64,000 nt of DNA from NCBI GenBank assembly GCA_030123585.1, contig CP126120.1:2915001-2979000 (forward strand). The letters are read 5' to 3'. Below the pieces are notes generated by a model, which saw only the letters and a program-made list of their open reading frames with translations, ran no database searches and was not told where the DNA came from. Source of the stretch: Rhodanobacteraceae bacterium. GTDB lineage: Bacteria > Pseudomonadota > Gammaproteobacteria > Xanthomonadales > Rhodanobacteraceae. The translations under genes were made by a program, and so were the position numbers. Of this stretch, positions 10,128-21,610 are shown in pieces. Numbering within the stretch: the first letter of the stretch is position 1; each line of letters begins with the position of its first letter.

Positions 10128-11219
10128 ATGGCCATCCAATGCGGCATCGTCGGCCTGCCCAACGTGGGCAAGTCCACGCTCTTCAACGCGCTCACCAAGG
10201 CGGGCATCGCCGCGGCGAATTTCTCGTTCTGCACCATCGATCCGAACGTGGGCGTGGTGCCGGTGCCCGATCCGCGCCTGGCGCAGCTTGCGGACATCGT
10301 GCATCCGCAAAAGGTCGTCCCGGCTTCGGTCGAGTTCGTGGACATCGCCGGCTTGGTGGCGGGTGCGTCGAAGGGCGAGGGCCTGGGCAACAAGTTCCTC
10401 GCGCACATCCGCGAGGTCGATGCGATCGCGCACGTGGTGCGTTGCTTCGAGCACCCCGACATCGTGCACGTGGCGGGCAGGATCGATCCGATCGCGGACA
10501 TCGAAACCATCGACACCGAGCTCGCGCTGGCCGACCTCGAATCCGTGGACAAGGCACTGGCGCGCGTGGAAAAGGCTGCCAAGGCCAACGACAAGGAAGC
10601 GATGGCCAGGCGCCCGGTGCTGGAAAAGCTGCGCGCCGCGCTGAACGAAGGCAAGGCCGCGCGCTCGGTGGATCTGGATGACGAAGAGCGCGCCGCGGTG
10701 CGCGACCTGTTTCTGCTCACGCTGAAACCGCTGATGTACGTCGCCAACGTGCGCGAGGACGGCTTCGAGAACAACCCGCACCTCGACGCGGTACGCAAGC
10801 ACGCGGCGGCCGAGGGCGCGGTGGTGGTGCCGGTGTGCGCGGCGGTCGAGGAAGAGCTGGCGCAACTCGACGAAGCCGACCGTGGCGAATTCCTCGCGTC
10901 GATGGGATTGAGCGAGCCGGGCCTCGATCGTGTTGCACGCGCGGCTTACACATTGCTTGGCCTGCAAACCTATTTCACCGCGGGCGAAAAGGAAGTGCGC
11001 GCGTGGACGGTCAAGCGCGGCGCCACTGCGCCGCAGGCCGCGGGCGTGATCCACACCGATTTCGAGCGCGGCTTCATCCGCGCCGAAACCGTGTCGTTCG
11101 ACGACTTCATCAAGTACCGCGGCGAATCCGGCGCGCGCGACGCCGGCCGCCTGCGTCTGGAAGGCAAGGAATATCACGTGCAGGAAGGCGACGTGCTGCA
11201 CTTCCGCTTCAACGTGTGA
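10128..11219 (+). CDS. ychF: Obg-family GTPase/ATPase YchF (OLA1 type)
   Basis: A 363-residue P-loop protein. The Walker A/G1 is GLPNVGKST (residues 8-16), followed by the switch region and [22 protein letters not shown]. The G4 motif is NVRE rather than NKxD, as expected for YchF, which prefers ATP. The TGS domain is at the C-terminus ([15 protein letters not shown]..., ending VLHFRFNV). It associates with ribosomes and is linked to stress responses. It is the last gene of the prs-rplY-pth-ychF group. Confidence 0.97.
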   Translation: MAIQCGIVGLPNVGKSTLFNALTKAGIAAANFSFCTIDPNVGVVPVPDPRLAQLADIVHPQKVVPASVEFVDIAGLVAGASKGEGLGNKFLAHIREVDAIAHVVRCFEHPDIVHVAGRIDPIADIETIDTELALADLESVDKALARVEKAAKANDKEAMARRPVLEKLRAALNEGKAARSVDLDDEERAAVRDLFLLTLKPLMYVANVREDGFENNPHLDAVRKHAAAEGAVVVPVCAAVEEELAQLDEADRGEFLASMGLSEPGLDRVARAAYTLLGLQTYFTAGEKEVRAWTVKRGATAPQAAGVIHTDFERGFIRAETVSFDDFIKYRGESGARDAGRLRLEGKEYHVQEGDVLHFRFNV

Positions 11220-11565
11220 TCCCGCGCGATCGGCACATCTATTCGTCATCTATGGACTCCTCCCTGATTGCAAGCACTTTTTGCACGAACACGGACGTTG
11301 CGTTCATCTATGGACTCCTCCCTGATTGCAAGCACTTTTTGCACGAACACGGACGTTGCGTTCATCTATGCGGCCTGTGGGTGAGCCCATCGGTTCGGGC
11401 TCTGGCCTCGCATGGTGTCATCGCGTGTGGGGGCCAATCATTCCGACGGCCTCATCCTCGGGCCGGATGACGATAGCGGCCTGTTCCCACACCCGGTGCG
11501 ACCGGTGATTCATGCGTGAAGTGGTTGCAAACGCTTCAGGTCCTCCGTGAAAGGGACGGCGATGC
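11220..11565. other. Non-coding stretch between ychF and the IS110 transposase
   Basis: It holds a 58-bp tandem duplication (11246-11361) and about 200 bp with no recognised feature. Part of it is probably the right-hand end of the insertion element. Confidence 0.6.
11246..11361. repeat. Two tandem copies of a 58-bp unit
   Basis: The unit starting TCATCTATGGACTCC is repeated exactly at 11246 and 11304, and a third copy begins at 11362 but diverges after 9 bases. On the minus strand each unit reads GGAGGAGTCCATAG then ATGAACGCAACG. This resembles the ribosome-binding site and start codon of the neighbouring transposase (GGAGGAGTCCGAG then ATGAACGTTACG). Confidence 0.85.
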
Positions 11566-12588
11566 TTAGGCATGCGCCGCGCGATAGGGTTGGCCGCTGT
11601 GGAACACGGCCCAGACGATGCGGGCGTTCTTGTTGGCCAGCGCGACCGTGGCGCGGTTGTGACCGGCGCGCGCCTTGAGGGCTTGCAGCCAGCGGCTGCG
11701 CGGATCGGTCTTGGGGGCGATGGTGCGGATCACGGAGCGGGCGCCGTGCACCAGCAGATAGCGCAGATAGCCATTGCCGCGCTTGGTGATCGAACCCAGC
11801 CGGCGCTGGTTGCCGCTGGAGTGTTCGCGCGGGACCAGCCCGAGGCTGGCGGCAAACTGGCGCGCACGGGTGAAGCGCGTGTCATCGCCCAGGCTGGCGG
11901 CCAGCGCCGTCGCCGTGATCGGCCCGATGCCCTCGATCGCCTGCAGACGCTGGCACAAGGGATCTTGCCGGGCCAGTTCGTGCAGCCGTGCATCGAGCTT
12001 GCCGAGCTGGGTATCCAGGTGCAGCAGGTCTTCGCGCGCTTCGGCCAGCAGCGTGCGCAGCCGCCACGGCAAGCCGTTCCCGGCATCTTCCAGGATGCCT
12101 GCGACCTGCCGCCGGAACGGTCCGTTGCGCGCTGCGATCAGGATCCCGAACTCCCGCAGCATCCCGCGAATCTGGTTGAGGGTCCGGGTGCGGTCGCGGA
12201 TCAGCCCTTCGCGCCGGCGGTGTTCGGCCAGGATCGCCTGCTGCGCGGCGGTCTTCACCGGCACCGGCTTCACCTTGGGCCGCCACGACGCCTCGAAGAT
12301 CGCATCGGCATCGTTGGCGTCGGTCTTGTTGCCCACCAACATCGCCTTGACGTGCTGCGGCGGCAACAACTTCACGCGCACCCCGCGGGCCTGCAACAGC
12401 CGGCCCCAGTGGTGTGCCGAACCCGTCGCCTCCATCGCCACCCGCGTACCCGCCGGCAAGCCCTCGCACCACGCCTGAAAGCGCAATCGCGACAGCCGCT
12501 GCTTGCTCACTTGCTGTTGCTGGCGATCGTAACCGTGCACCTGAAACACCTTGCTTGCCAAATCCACACTGTAAGTCGTAACGTTCAT
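11566..12588 (-). CDS. IS110-family transposase (DEDD recombinase)
   Basis: A 340-residue protein. The N-terminal RuvC-like domain carries the DEDD residues Asp9 (YSVDLASKVF), Glu53 (VAMEATGSAHHWG) and Asp90/Asp93 (NKTDANDADAI). The C-terminal Tnp_20 domain has the helix-hairpin-helix IEGIGPITATALAASLGD and the QFAASLGLVPREHSSG segment that holds the catalytic serine. The frame is open further upstream, but the ATG at 12588 follows GGAGGAG at good spacing and gives the family N-terminus. It is full length with no frameshift, so probably active. IS110 elements insert as circles guided by a bridge RNA transcribed from non-coding DNA next to the gene. Confidence 0.94.
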   Translation of the reverse strand: MNVTTYSVDLASKVFQVHGYDRQQQQVSKQRLSRLRFQAWCEGLPAGTRVAMEATGSAHHWGRLLQARGVRVKLLPPQHVKAMLVGNKTDANDADAIFEASWRPKVKPVPVKTAAQQAILAEHRRREGLIRDRTRTLNQIRGMLREFGILIAARNGPFRRQVAGILEDAGNGLPWRLRTLLAEAREDLLHLDTQLGKLDARLHELARQDPLCQRLQAIEGIGPITATALAASLGDDTRFTRARQFAASLGLVPREHSSGNQRRLGSITKRGNGYLRYLLVHGARSVIRTIAPKTDPRSRWLQALKARAGHNRATVALANKNARIVWAVFHSGQPYRAAHA

Positions 12589-12690
12589 CTCGGACTCCTC
12601 CTCGCTCACACGCTGGAACTTCATCATTCCACCAGCAGGGCACGCCAAGCGATGCCGATAGATAGAGGGGAGGAGTCCATGACCATCATT
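11566..12690 (-). mobile_element. IS110-family insertion sequence, ends not resolved
   Basis: The element comprises the transposase plus flanking non-coding DNA. IS110 elements lack clear terminal inverted repeats and target duplications, so the ends cannot be fixed by eye. The given right limit reaches the GGGGAGGAGTCCAT motif at about 12672-12685. The left limit is only the stop codon and the real end may lie up to the 58-bp repeats. A broken family C repeat at about 12692-12745 may be the target. Confidence 0.5.
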
Positions 12691-12946
12691 CCGGGAGCCA
12701 CGCCGGCTGCATCGACGTGGCAACCCGGAATCCAGCTTTGACCTTTCGAAGCCAAGACACTGGATCAAGGAACATCTGATCAATCCACAATCTCGTCATT
12801 CCCGCGAAAGCGGGAATCCAGTGTCTTTGCTGTAACTCGTTGACGAACAAAGACACTGGATTCCGGGTTCCGCCGCGAAAAGCTGCGGCGGCCCAGGAAT
12901 GACGAGCAAAATCAGAGCCTCCTTAACGATGTTGCAAAGGGTGCAT
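12589..12946. other. Non-coding stretch upstream of the IS110 transposase
   Basis: It contains the transposase leader (12589-12690), a degenerate family C repeat (12692-12745) and a full one (12794-12904). No gene is supported. The leader is a candidate position for an IS110 bridge RNA. Confidence 0.6.
12794..12904. repeat. Family C palindromic repeat
   Basis: CGTCATTCCCGCGAAAGCGGGAATCC...GTGTCTTTG, then CAAAGACACTGGATTCCGGG...GGAATGACG. Two nested palindromes lie in inverted order, with the CAAAGACAC pair joining them. Confidence 0.8.
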
Positions 12947-14449
12947 CTAGCCAGGGCTGCAATTCGACTTGACGAGCGCCGGCTTGATGGTGCCGATCTT
13001 CCCGTCGAAGTCGATATGCGTGCCGTACGGCAGTGACAGTTTCTGCAACCGCCCGATGATGGTCCGGGCCATGGCCGGGGATGCGAGCGTCGGCACGCCC
13101 CGGTTCGCCAGCCGCCAGTCCTGGTGAAGGTCGATTGGCGTCAATTCGATCCGGCTGACGCCGCAGGCACCGAACGTCATCGTGGCCACGGCGCTCTGGT
13201 ACAGGAACGGGCTGGCGAAATCCAGTTCGTTTTCCTTTTCGCTGACGTCCACGGATGACGACACGCGGGGATCGAGTTCGTATTCGTCGTAAATATCCGG
13301 CTCGATGGGCTGGATGATGTCGATCTGGAAGACGAAGTTTCCGAGGCTGTAGAAAATCGGCCGGCCCTTGTAGATCTCGATGCCGCGCAACTGATGCGGG
13401 CCGTGCATCACCACGGCATCCGCGCCCGTGTCGATCACGTCGTGTGCGAATACCGTGGCGAAGTCCGCCGGCGTCTGGCTGTAGCTGCCCGGCGCGTGGG
13501 CGTGCAGGCTGACGATCACGAAATCGGACGACTTCTTGGCGTCTTCCACGTTGAGCAGGATGTCGTACAGGTCGCCCTGGTTCATCGTGATGTGGTCGCC
13601 GTGGCGGTCGCCCACCTGGTATTGGACGCCGAACAATTCGAGCGTGTCCGGATGGCTGTCCGACATGCCGGCAGCGGCCCGGGTCATTTCCGGCAGGCCC
13701 GTTTGCGGCACCGGTTGATTCGTGTGCGCCTTTTGCACTTCGCCGGCCAGCATTTTCAGTTGGCGCATTTCCTCGGCGGTCACCAGGTGGTACACGTCGG
13801 TGCGCAGGGCGTTCACGCCGGGGCGGGCCGGCTGTCCGGGGATGGGCGGGCCTGAACGCGACATCGGCGTGAAGGTGACCGTCGCGGAGACAAGCCCTAT
13901 CCGTCCCTGGGGCGTGTCGAGGAATGCGGGTGCGCGCGCGGTGCCCTGGCTCATCCCGACTCCGGCCTGCACGAGCCCGGCTTTTTGCAGCGCCTCCGTC
14001 GTGGCCCGCATTCCGACGACGCCGAGATCCAGCGCATGGTTGTTCGCGCGTCCCACGAGGTCGAATCCGATCTTCTTCAAGTCGGGCGGCACCAGCGGAT
14101 CCATCAGGATCGCGCCGCCGCCCGTTTCCGCTTCCACCCAGGTGGGCAGGTCGTGCGAATCCACGACGGTGCCTTCGAAGTTGCCGAACGCGACGTCGGC
14201 ATCCTTGATCAGCTTCCCGATGGGAACGAACGACGGAACCCGTGAAATCGGACGGACTTCGATGATGTCGCCCACGGCGGCGAGGGTGAAGCCGGGAGCG
14301 ATGCTGGTCTTGAGTTGGAATGGCTGATGCTCGCGGTCCGTCAGGGGTTGCGCCGGATGCGCCTGCAACGCTATCCCGGAGATACCCACCAGCACGGCGC
14401 ACAGCCATGACGCTCGCCGGATGCGATGCGCCGGCCGTGGCTGGCGCAT
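12947..14449 (-). CDS. CapA-family (PGA_cap) metallophosphatase-like protein
   Basis: A 500-residue protein with an Arg-rich signal (RRASWLCAVLVGISGIALQAHPA), so probably exported. The family core is clear: FTLAAVGDIIEV, DVAFGNFEGTVVDS, GFDLVGRANNHALDLG, FVIVSLHAHAP, GADAVVMHGPHQLRGIEIYKGRPIFYSLGNFVFQ. These carry the Asp/Asn/His metal ligands of calcineurin-like CapA proteins. CapA/PgsA proteins are associated with poly-gamma-glutamate capsule export or attachment, but many family members are of unknown function. A GTG at 14488 is an alternative start, only a few bases after the receptor gene. It is the last gene of the sigma-FecR-receptor-CapA operon. No capB/capC homologues lie here, so a capsule role is not supported by context. 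Confidence 0.85.
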   Translation of the reverse strand: MRQPRPAHRIRRASWLCAVLVGISGIALQAHPAQPLTDREHQPFQLKTSIAPGFTLAAVGDIIEVRPISRVPSFVPIGKLIKDADVAFGNFEGTVVDSHDLPTWVEAETGGGAILMDPLVPPDLKKIGFDLVGRANNHALDLGVVGMRATTEALQKAGLVQAGVGMSQGTARAPAFLDTPQGRIGLVSATVTFTPMSRSGPPIPGQPARPGVNALRTDVYHLVTAEEMRQLKMLAGEVQKAHTNQPVPQTGLPEMTRAAAGMSDSHPDTLELFGVQYQVGDRHGDHITMNQGDLYDILLNVEDAKKSSDFVIVSLHAHAPGSYSQTPADFATVFAHDVIDTGADAVVMHGPHQLRGIEIYKGRPIFYSLGNFVFQIDIIQPIEPDIYDEYELDPRVSSSVDVSEKENELDFASPFLYQSAVATMTFGACGVSRIELTPIDLHQDWRLANRGVPTLASPAMARTIIGRLQKLSLPYGTHIDFDGKIGTIKPALVKSNCSPG

Positions 14450-14493
14450 CGCGGCCCGATGCCGAAACCCGGTCGAATCGCCGCGCACGGCCG

Positions 14494-17547
<3,054 letters not shown>

Positions 17548-17625
17548 GCCCCTCTCCCCGGTACGCCGGTACGGCGCCTTTCGAGACTAGACGAACCAGC
17601 GGCGCCGATCCCCCGCATGCGGCCG

Positions 17626-18708
17626 TCAACGCGCGTATTTCGTCCCCGCGCGGCGGGTCAGCACGATGCGGTCGCTGCCCTGCGCGACCCGGACGGGGAA
17701 GACTTCCTGCACCAGCCGCACGAACGCGGCGCTGTTGTCGAGGCGGAAGTTGCCGCCCACCCGCAAGGCGTCGAGCGACGGATCGGCGATCACGATCTTG
17801 CGTGTGTTGTAGCGGTTGAATTCCTCGACGGCCTCGGCCAGCGGAGTGCCGTGGAACACCGCGTAGCCGTTGCGCCAGCTCAGGCGTTCGCGGGCTTCGT
17901 CCGGCGACACGTTGCGGACCAGCACGTCGCCGCCGTCGACCGTGGCGATGCTTCCGGCCGGCAGCATCGCGGGCGCCTGCGCGGGATCGCGCGCGGATTG
18001 CAGCCGCACCAGGCCGCGCGTCACCACCACGCGCAATTTGCCGGAATCGTCGCGGCACACGTCGAAACGCGTGCCGACGGCGGTCACGCGGTAGCCGGCG
18101 GCGTGCACCACGAACGGCCGCGCCGGGTCGTGGGCGACATCGAAGAACGCCTCGCCCTGCGGCAGGTACAGGTCGCGCTCGCGGCGCGACAGTTCGACGC
18201 GCAGACGGGTGTTGCTGCCCAGCGTGGCGGTGGAACCGTCGGCGAGCTGCACGACCTGCTGCGCGCCCAGCGTGGTTCGCCATTCGCCGCGGTCGACGTG
18301 GGTGGCGTCGCGCCAGGCAAGGCTGCCCATCGCGATGACGACCGCCAGCAGGCTGGCCGCGACGGCCGCCAGCACCGGCCAGTGCCGCGCGCGTGGCCTG
18401 CGGCGGATGCCGCGGACGGGCGCCGGGGCGGCGGCCAGTGCGTCGCTGGCCAGCGGCGCGAAGTAGGGCGAATCCAGCCACGCGCCGCGCGCGGGAATGC
18501 CGTCGTGGGTCGCGCCCGCAGACAGGATCTTCAGCCGGGCGGCCTGTTCCCAGGACGCTTCGAGGCGCAGGAACGCCACCCGGTGCGCGGTGGCTTGCGC
18601 CAGCCACGCGTCCAGCGCGGCCTGCTGCCGGTCGCTCCAGCCGCCGGCATCGCGGCGCGCCAGCCACAGCGTGGCGTCGCGTTCGATTTGTCGATGGTCG
18701 TCCGTCAT
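17626..18708 (-). CDS. FecR-type anti-sigma factor / signal transducer
   Basis: A 360-residue inner-membrane protein. The N-terminal cytoplasmic domain (1-100, DUF4880-like: ERDATLWLARRDAGGWSDRQQAALDAW) binds the sigma factor. One membrane helix lies at about 110-130 (WPVLAAVAASLLAVVIAMGSLAW). The periplasmic FecR domain (WRTTLGAQQVVQLADGSTATLG...) contacts the receptor STN domain. The C-terminal part (GYAVFHGTPLAEAVEEFNRYN...) is also typical. The start overlaps the sigma-factor stop as ATGA. Confidence 0.95.
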   Translation of the reverse strand: MTDDHRQIERDATLWLARRDAGGWSDRQQAALDAWLAQATAHRVAFLRLEASWEQAARLKILSAGATHDGIPARGAWLDSPYFAPLASDALAAAPAPVRGIRRRPRARHWPVLAAVAASLLAVVIAMGSLAWRDATHVDRGEWRTTLGAQQVVQLADGSTATLGSNTRLRVELSRRERDLYLPQGEAFFDVAHDPARPFVVHAAGYRVTAVGTRFDVCRDDSGKLRVVVTRGLVRLQSARDPAQAPAMLPAGSIATVDGGDVLVRNVSPDEARERLSWRNGYAVFHGTPLAEAVEEFNRYNTRKIVIADPSLDALRVGGNFRLDNSAAFVRLVQEVFPVRVAQGSDRIVLTRRAGTKYAR

Positions 18709-19277
18709 GTCGGTTTGCGGTTCCGTGCGTGCATGCCCTGCGTGTGGCCGCGTGGCGTCGCTGCTTCCGATTCTGCGTGGAAATGATCCGCCATCAGCCG
18801 CGATCCCTTCGCGATGTGTTTTTCGACGGTCTTCTCGCTGATGCCCAGCCGCCGCGCGATTTCCTTCTGCGGCAGGTCCTCGACCCGACGCAGCCAGACC
18901 ACCTCGCGACAACGGTCCGGCAGGCGATCCAGCGCGCGGGCCAGTCGCGCGAGTGCCTCGCGGCCGCTGAACCAGCGATCGGGGTCCAGTTCATCTTCCA
19001 AGACGTTCAACTGCTCCAGATCACCCACTGCCGTGATCGAAACGATGCGCTGCCGGCGTACCCGGTCGGCCAAAAGGTTCCGTGCGGTCGCGAACAGGAA
19101 GGATTTGGGCGAGTCCGGCAATTGGCGCGCCGCCGCTTCGTACACGCGCACATAGATCTCCTGCCGCAGGTCGCTGACCTCGTCATGGTCGCGCCAGTTG
19201 CGGTGCAGGAAACGCATCAAGGCTGGTTCGTGCGCCAACACTTCGCGCACGAACCATGCATCCACCGATTCTCCCAT
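18705..19277 (-). CDS. ECF RNA polymerase sigma factor, FecI-like
   Basis: A 190-residue protein with sigma region 2 (about 20-90: ALMRFLHRNWRDHDEVSDLRQEIYVRVYEAA, FLFATARNLLADRVRRQRI) and region 4 (about 115-170: ALDRLPDRCREVVWLRRVEDL, EIARRLGISEKTVEKHIAKG). It should direct RNA polymerase to this locus when FecR and the receptor sense a ligand. It is the first gene of a four-gene minus-strand operon and divergent from the cyanophycinase-like gene, with 131 bp between. The C-terminal ~20 residues are an unconserved basic tail. Confidence 0.96.
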   Translation of the reverse strand: MGESVDAWFVREVLAHEPALMRFLHRNWRDHDEVSDLRQEIYVRVYEAAARQLPDSPKSFLFATARNLLADRVRRQRIVSITAVGDLEQLNVLEDELDPDRWFSGREALARLARALDRLPDRCREVVWLRRVEDLPQKEIARRLGISEKTVEKHIAKGSRLMADHFHAESEAATPRGHTQGMHARNRKPT

Positions 19278-19408
19278 CGGGCGATCTTGCGGGACGGCAG
19301 ACGGGTTGTCGAGTGTCCGGCAAAAAGTAGGGAATTAGCGATCGGTTTCGTCCCGATGTGGAGCCTGGCGCGGAACCGCGCGGCGTGCGTATCCATCGGG
19401 AGGGCGGG

Positions 19409-20530
19409 ATGTTCGAATCAAGGCGGAATCGGGTGCCGTTGACGTGGCGCTGGCTGGCCGGCGCGCTGGCGTTGCTGGTTTGCGCGAGCGGATGGGCACA
19501 AGCCCCGCTGCATGCCGGTTACGCCAAGGCTGGTTACGAGTATTTCGTCGCCGGTGACGTCGCAGCGAAGACGCCGGGCAAGACTTCGCCCGGCCTGTTG
19601 CTGATGGGCGGCGGCCGCAACATCGAGGCGGCGTTCCAGTGGTTTGTTGCGCAGGCCGGGCACGGACACATTGTGATCCTGCGCGCTTCCGGCGATGACG
19701 AATTGCAGAACTGGATTTACCGTGATGTCGGCGGCGTCGCGTCGGTGCAGACATTGATCTTCCACGCGCGCCAACCGGCCAGCGATCCACGCGTGCTGGC
19801 GATCGTGAAGCGCGCCGACGGCATCTTCATCGCGGGCGGCGACCAGGCCAACTACGTGCGCTTCTGGAAAGGCACGCCGCTCAACGACCTGTTGAACGCA
19901 CACGTGCGCGCGGGCAAACCGATCGGCGGCACCAGCGCGGGGCTCGCGGTCCTCGGGCAATGGGGTTACGGCGCGCTGGACGGCGGCAGCATCACGTCGC
20001 AGGAGGCGCTGCGCGATCCGGACGGGCCGGCGGTGACGCTGGTCGATCATTTCCTCGATTCGCCGTTGCTGCAGGGCACCTTCACCGATACGCATTTCGT
20101 GCAGCGCAAGCGGCTTGGGCGTCTGCTGGTGTTCGTCGCGCGTGCGGTGAAGGACCAACACACTGCTGCAGTCACCGGGCTTGGCGTCGATCAGGACAGC
20201 GCACTGCTGGTCGAGGCGAATGGCAACGCACGATTCGTGAGTTGGCATCCCGATGGTCATGCGTGGATCGTGGTGCCGGAAAAATTGCGCGAAGTGGAGC
20301 GCACGGGCGGTCGCGCGGCGCTGGATGCCTACCTCAAGGATCGCGTGGTCAACGGTAAACCGCTTGATGTTCCCGGCTTCATCGTCACCGGCATCGGCAC
20401 CGCCAGCCATTTGACATTGCCGACCTACGAGGTTGCCGATCCGTCGTTTCGCGTTCGCATCGACGTGCATGACGGCAAGCCCGTCGAGCATTCATTGCAG
20501 GCACAAGTTCCCGATGCCTTGATCGAGTGA
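19409..20530 (+). CDS. Exported cyanophycinase-like peptidase (family S51)
   Basis: A 373-residue protein. The signal peptide (LTWRWLAGALALLVCASGWAQ) suggests export, like the extracellular CphE-type enzymes and unlike cytoplasmic CphB. The S51 core is seen in PGLLLMGGGRNIEAAF, ADGIFIAGGDQANYVRFW and the nucleophile elbow GGTSAGLAVLGQ with Ser176, then LQGTFTDTHFVQRKRLGRL and VTGLGVDQDSALLVEANG. Cyanophycinases cut multi-L-arginyl-poly-aspartate into beta-Asp-Arg dipeptides; other S51 enzymes are Asp-specific dipeptidases. It is divergent from the sigma-FecR-receptor operon, which suggests a shared role in using a peptide-like polymer. The start is chosen by the GGGAGGGCGGG Shine-Dalgarno sequence and the signal peptide. 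Confidence 0.9.
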   Translation: MFESRRNRVPLTWRWLAGALALLVCASGWAQAPLHAGYAKAGYEYFVAGDVAAKTPGKTSPGLLLMGGGRNIEAAFQWFVAQAGHGHIVILRASGDDELQNWIYRDVGGVASVQTLIFHARQPASDPRVLAIVKRADGIFIAGGDQANYVRFWKGTPLNDLLNAHVRAGKPIGGTSAGLAVLGQWGYGALDGGSITSQEALRDPDGPAVTLVDHFLDSPLLQGTFTDTHFVQRKRLGRLLVFVARAVKDQHTAAVTGLGVDQDSALLVEANGNARFVSWHPDGHAWIVVPEKLREVERTGGRAALDAYLKDRVVNGKPLDVPGFIVTGIGTASHLTLPTYEVADPSFRVRIDVHDGKPVEHSLQAQVPDALIE

Positions 20531-20563
20531 GTGCCGAGGCTTGCCCGCACGGACCCACGCAGT

Positions 20564-21610
20564 TCACTGATAGTTGAGCGTGTAGGTCGCGATGCCCTGC
20601 ACCGGCCCTGCGGTCACGCTGGCAGCCGTCTGGTAGTACTGCGCAAAAAGGTTGATGGTGTAACTGCTGGCCGCCGCAGTGCCGGTGTTGATGGCCGTGC
20701 CAAACGTGACCGGCGTGGCGCCGTCGGCCTGCAGGATCTGCACGCCGACACCGGCGGCATAGCCTGCACCCGAAGGTGCGATCACGCCGGTGGCAGCGGG
20801 TTGCGGGTTGGGGGTGTTGAGGGTGACGAATACCTTCTGCCCGGTGGGGCAACTGGTCAGTTGCACGTTGAACGGCACCTTGTTGGCGGTCGAGCCCACT
20901 CCGGTGAACTGGGGAAGGGTGGCGTTGGGCAGCGTGACCGTGAAATTCGCCGGTCCGGCGAGGGTGCACGTCGGCACCTGGATCAGGATCGTGGCGTTGA
21001 TGTTGAAATATTCGACGGGTTGGGGCGACGGCGTGCTGTTCTTCGCACACCGGGTGCCATTCTTGTCGGGAGTGCACGTAAGCACGTTCCACTGCGCCAG
21101 CGGGCCCGTAAGGGTGCTGTTGTTGGGTGGCAGGTATGGCCCCGTGTAGATCAGCTGCAGGTTGGTCGTGACGCTGAAGATGCCGCTGTTGATGGTGTAG
21201 TTCGGGTAGACGGACAGCAGCGTGCTGGTGTCGGGATGCAGCAGGCGGTACGAAATCCCCGGGATGCCGGTGGGGAACAACGTGTTGTCGCTGCCCGTCG
21301 GCGGACCGGCGATGGTGTTCTGGATGCCGCTGGCGGTGTTGCCGTCGCACTGCATCGTGGGTGGGTTGGCGGGGGTCCCGGTGCTCGAAGTCCACAACAC
21401 CTGGCCGATCGTCGTGCCGGGCGTCAGCGTGATCGTGCCGGCGTTGAAGGTGACGGTCGTGGCCGAGCCGTTGGTATACCAGCAGGTGGCCGCGGCCACG
21501 CGCGGCACGCTGGCCAGCCCCAGCAGCATCAGGCATCCGGACAGCATGCCCAACATGCGCATCGGGAGCGCGGGGGCGTGTCGGGGCGGGTTGCCGCAGG
21601 TCGTTGTCAT
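20564..21610 (-). CDS. Fimbrial tip subunit / adhesin (two-domain)
   Basis: A 348-residue protein with a signal peptide ending near ASVPRVAA. The N-terminal ~170 residues (TCWYTNGSATTVTF..., several Cys pairs: TMQC, VLTC, TRC) look like a receptor-binding domain. The C-terminal ~150 residues are a pilin fold (PTCTLAGPANFTVTLPN, QLTSCPTGQKVFVTLN, and a terminal strand ending YTLNYQ). The terminal strand is like that of the major pilin (ending YVINYQ), as needed for the same chaperone. It is the last gene of the operon and overlaps the usher stop (ATGA), typical of low-abundance tip adhesins. The ligand is unknown. Confidence 0.86.
   Translation of the reverse strand: MTTTCGNPPRHAPALPMRMLGMLSGCLMLLGLASVPRVAAATCWYTNGSATTVTFNAGTITLTPGTTIGQVLWTSSTGTPANPPTMQCDGNTASGIQNTIAGPPTGSDNTLFPTGIPGISYRLLHPDTSTLLSVYPNYTINSGIFSVTTNLQLIYTGPYLPPNNSTLTGPLAQWNVLTCTPDKNGTRCAKNSTPSPQPVEYFNINATILIQVPTCTLAGPANFTVTLPNATLPQFTGVGSTANKVPFNVQLTSCPTGQKVFVTLNTPNPQPAATGVIAPSGAGYAAGVGVQILQADGATPVTFGTAINTGTAAASSYTINLFAQYYQTAASVTAGPVQGIATYTLNYQ

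Noticed and set aside
11246..11370. Possible CRISPR or small array
   Set aside because: There are only two exact adjacent 58-bp copies with no spacers, and no cas genes. It is a tandem duplication.
12692..12745. Short plus-strand frame starting at the ATG after GGGGAGGAGTCC
   Set aside because: It has about 20 codons made of family C repeat sequence (MTIIPGATPAAST...). No support for a peptide.
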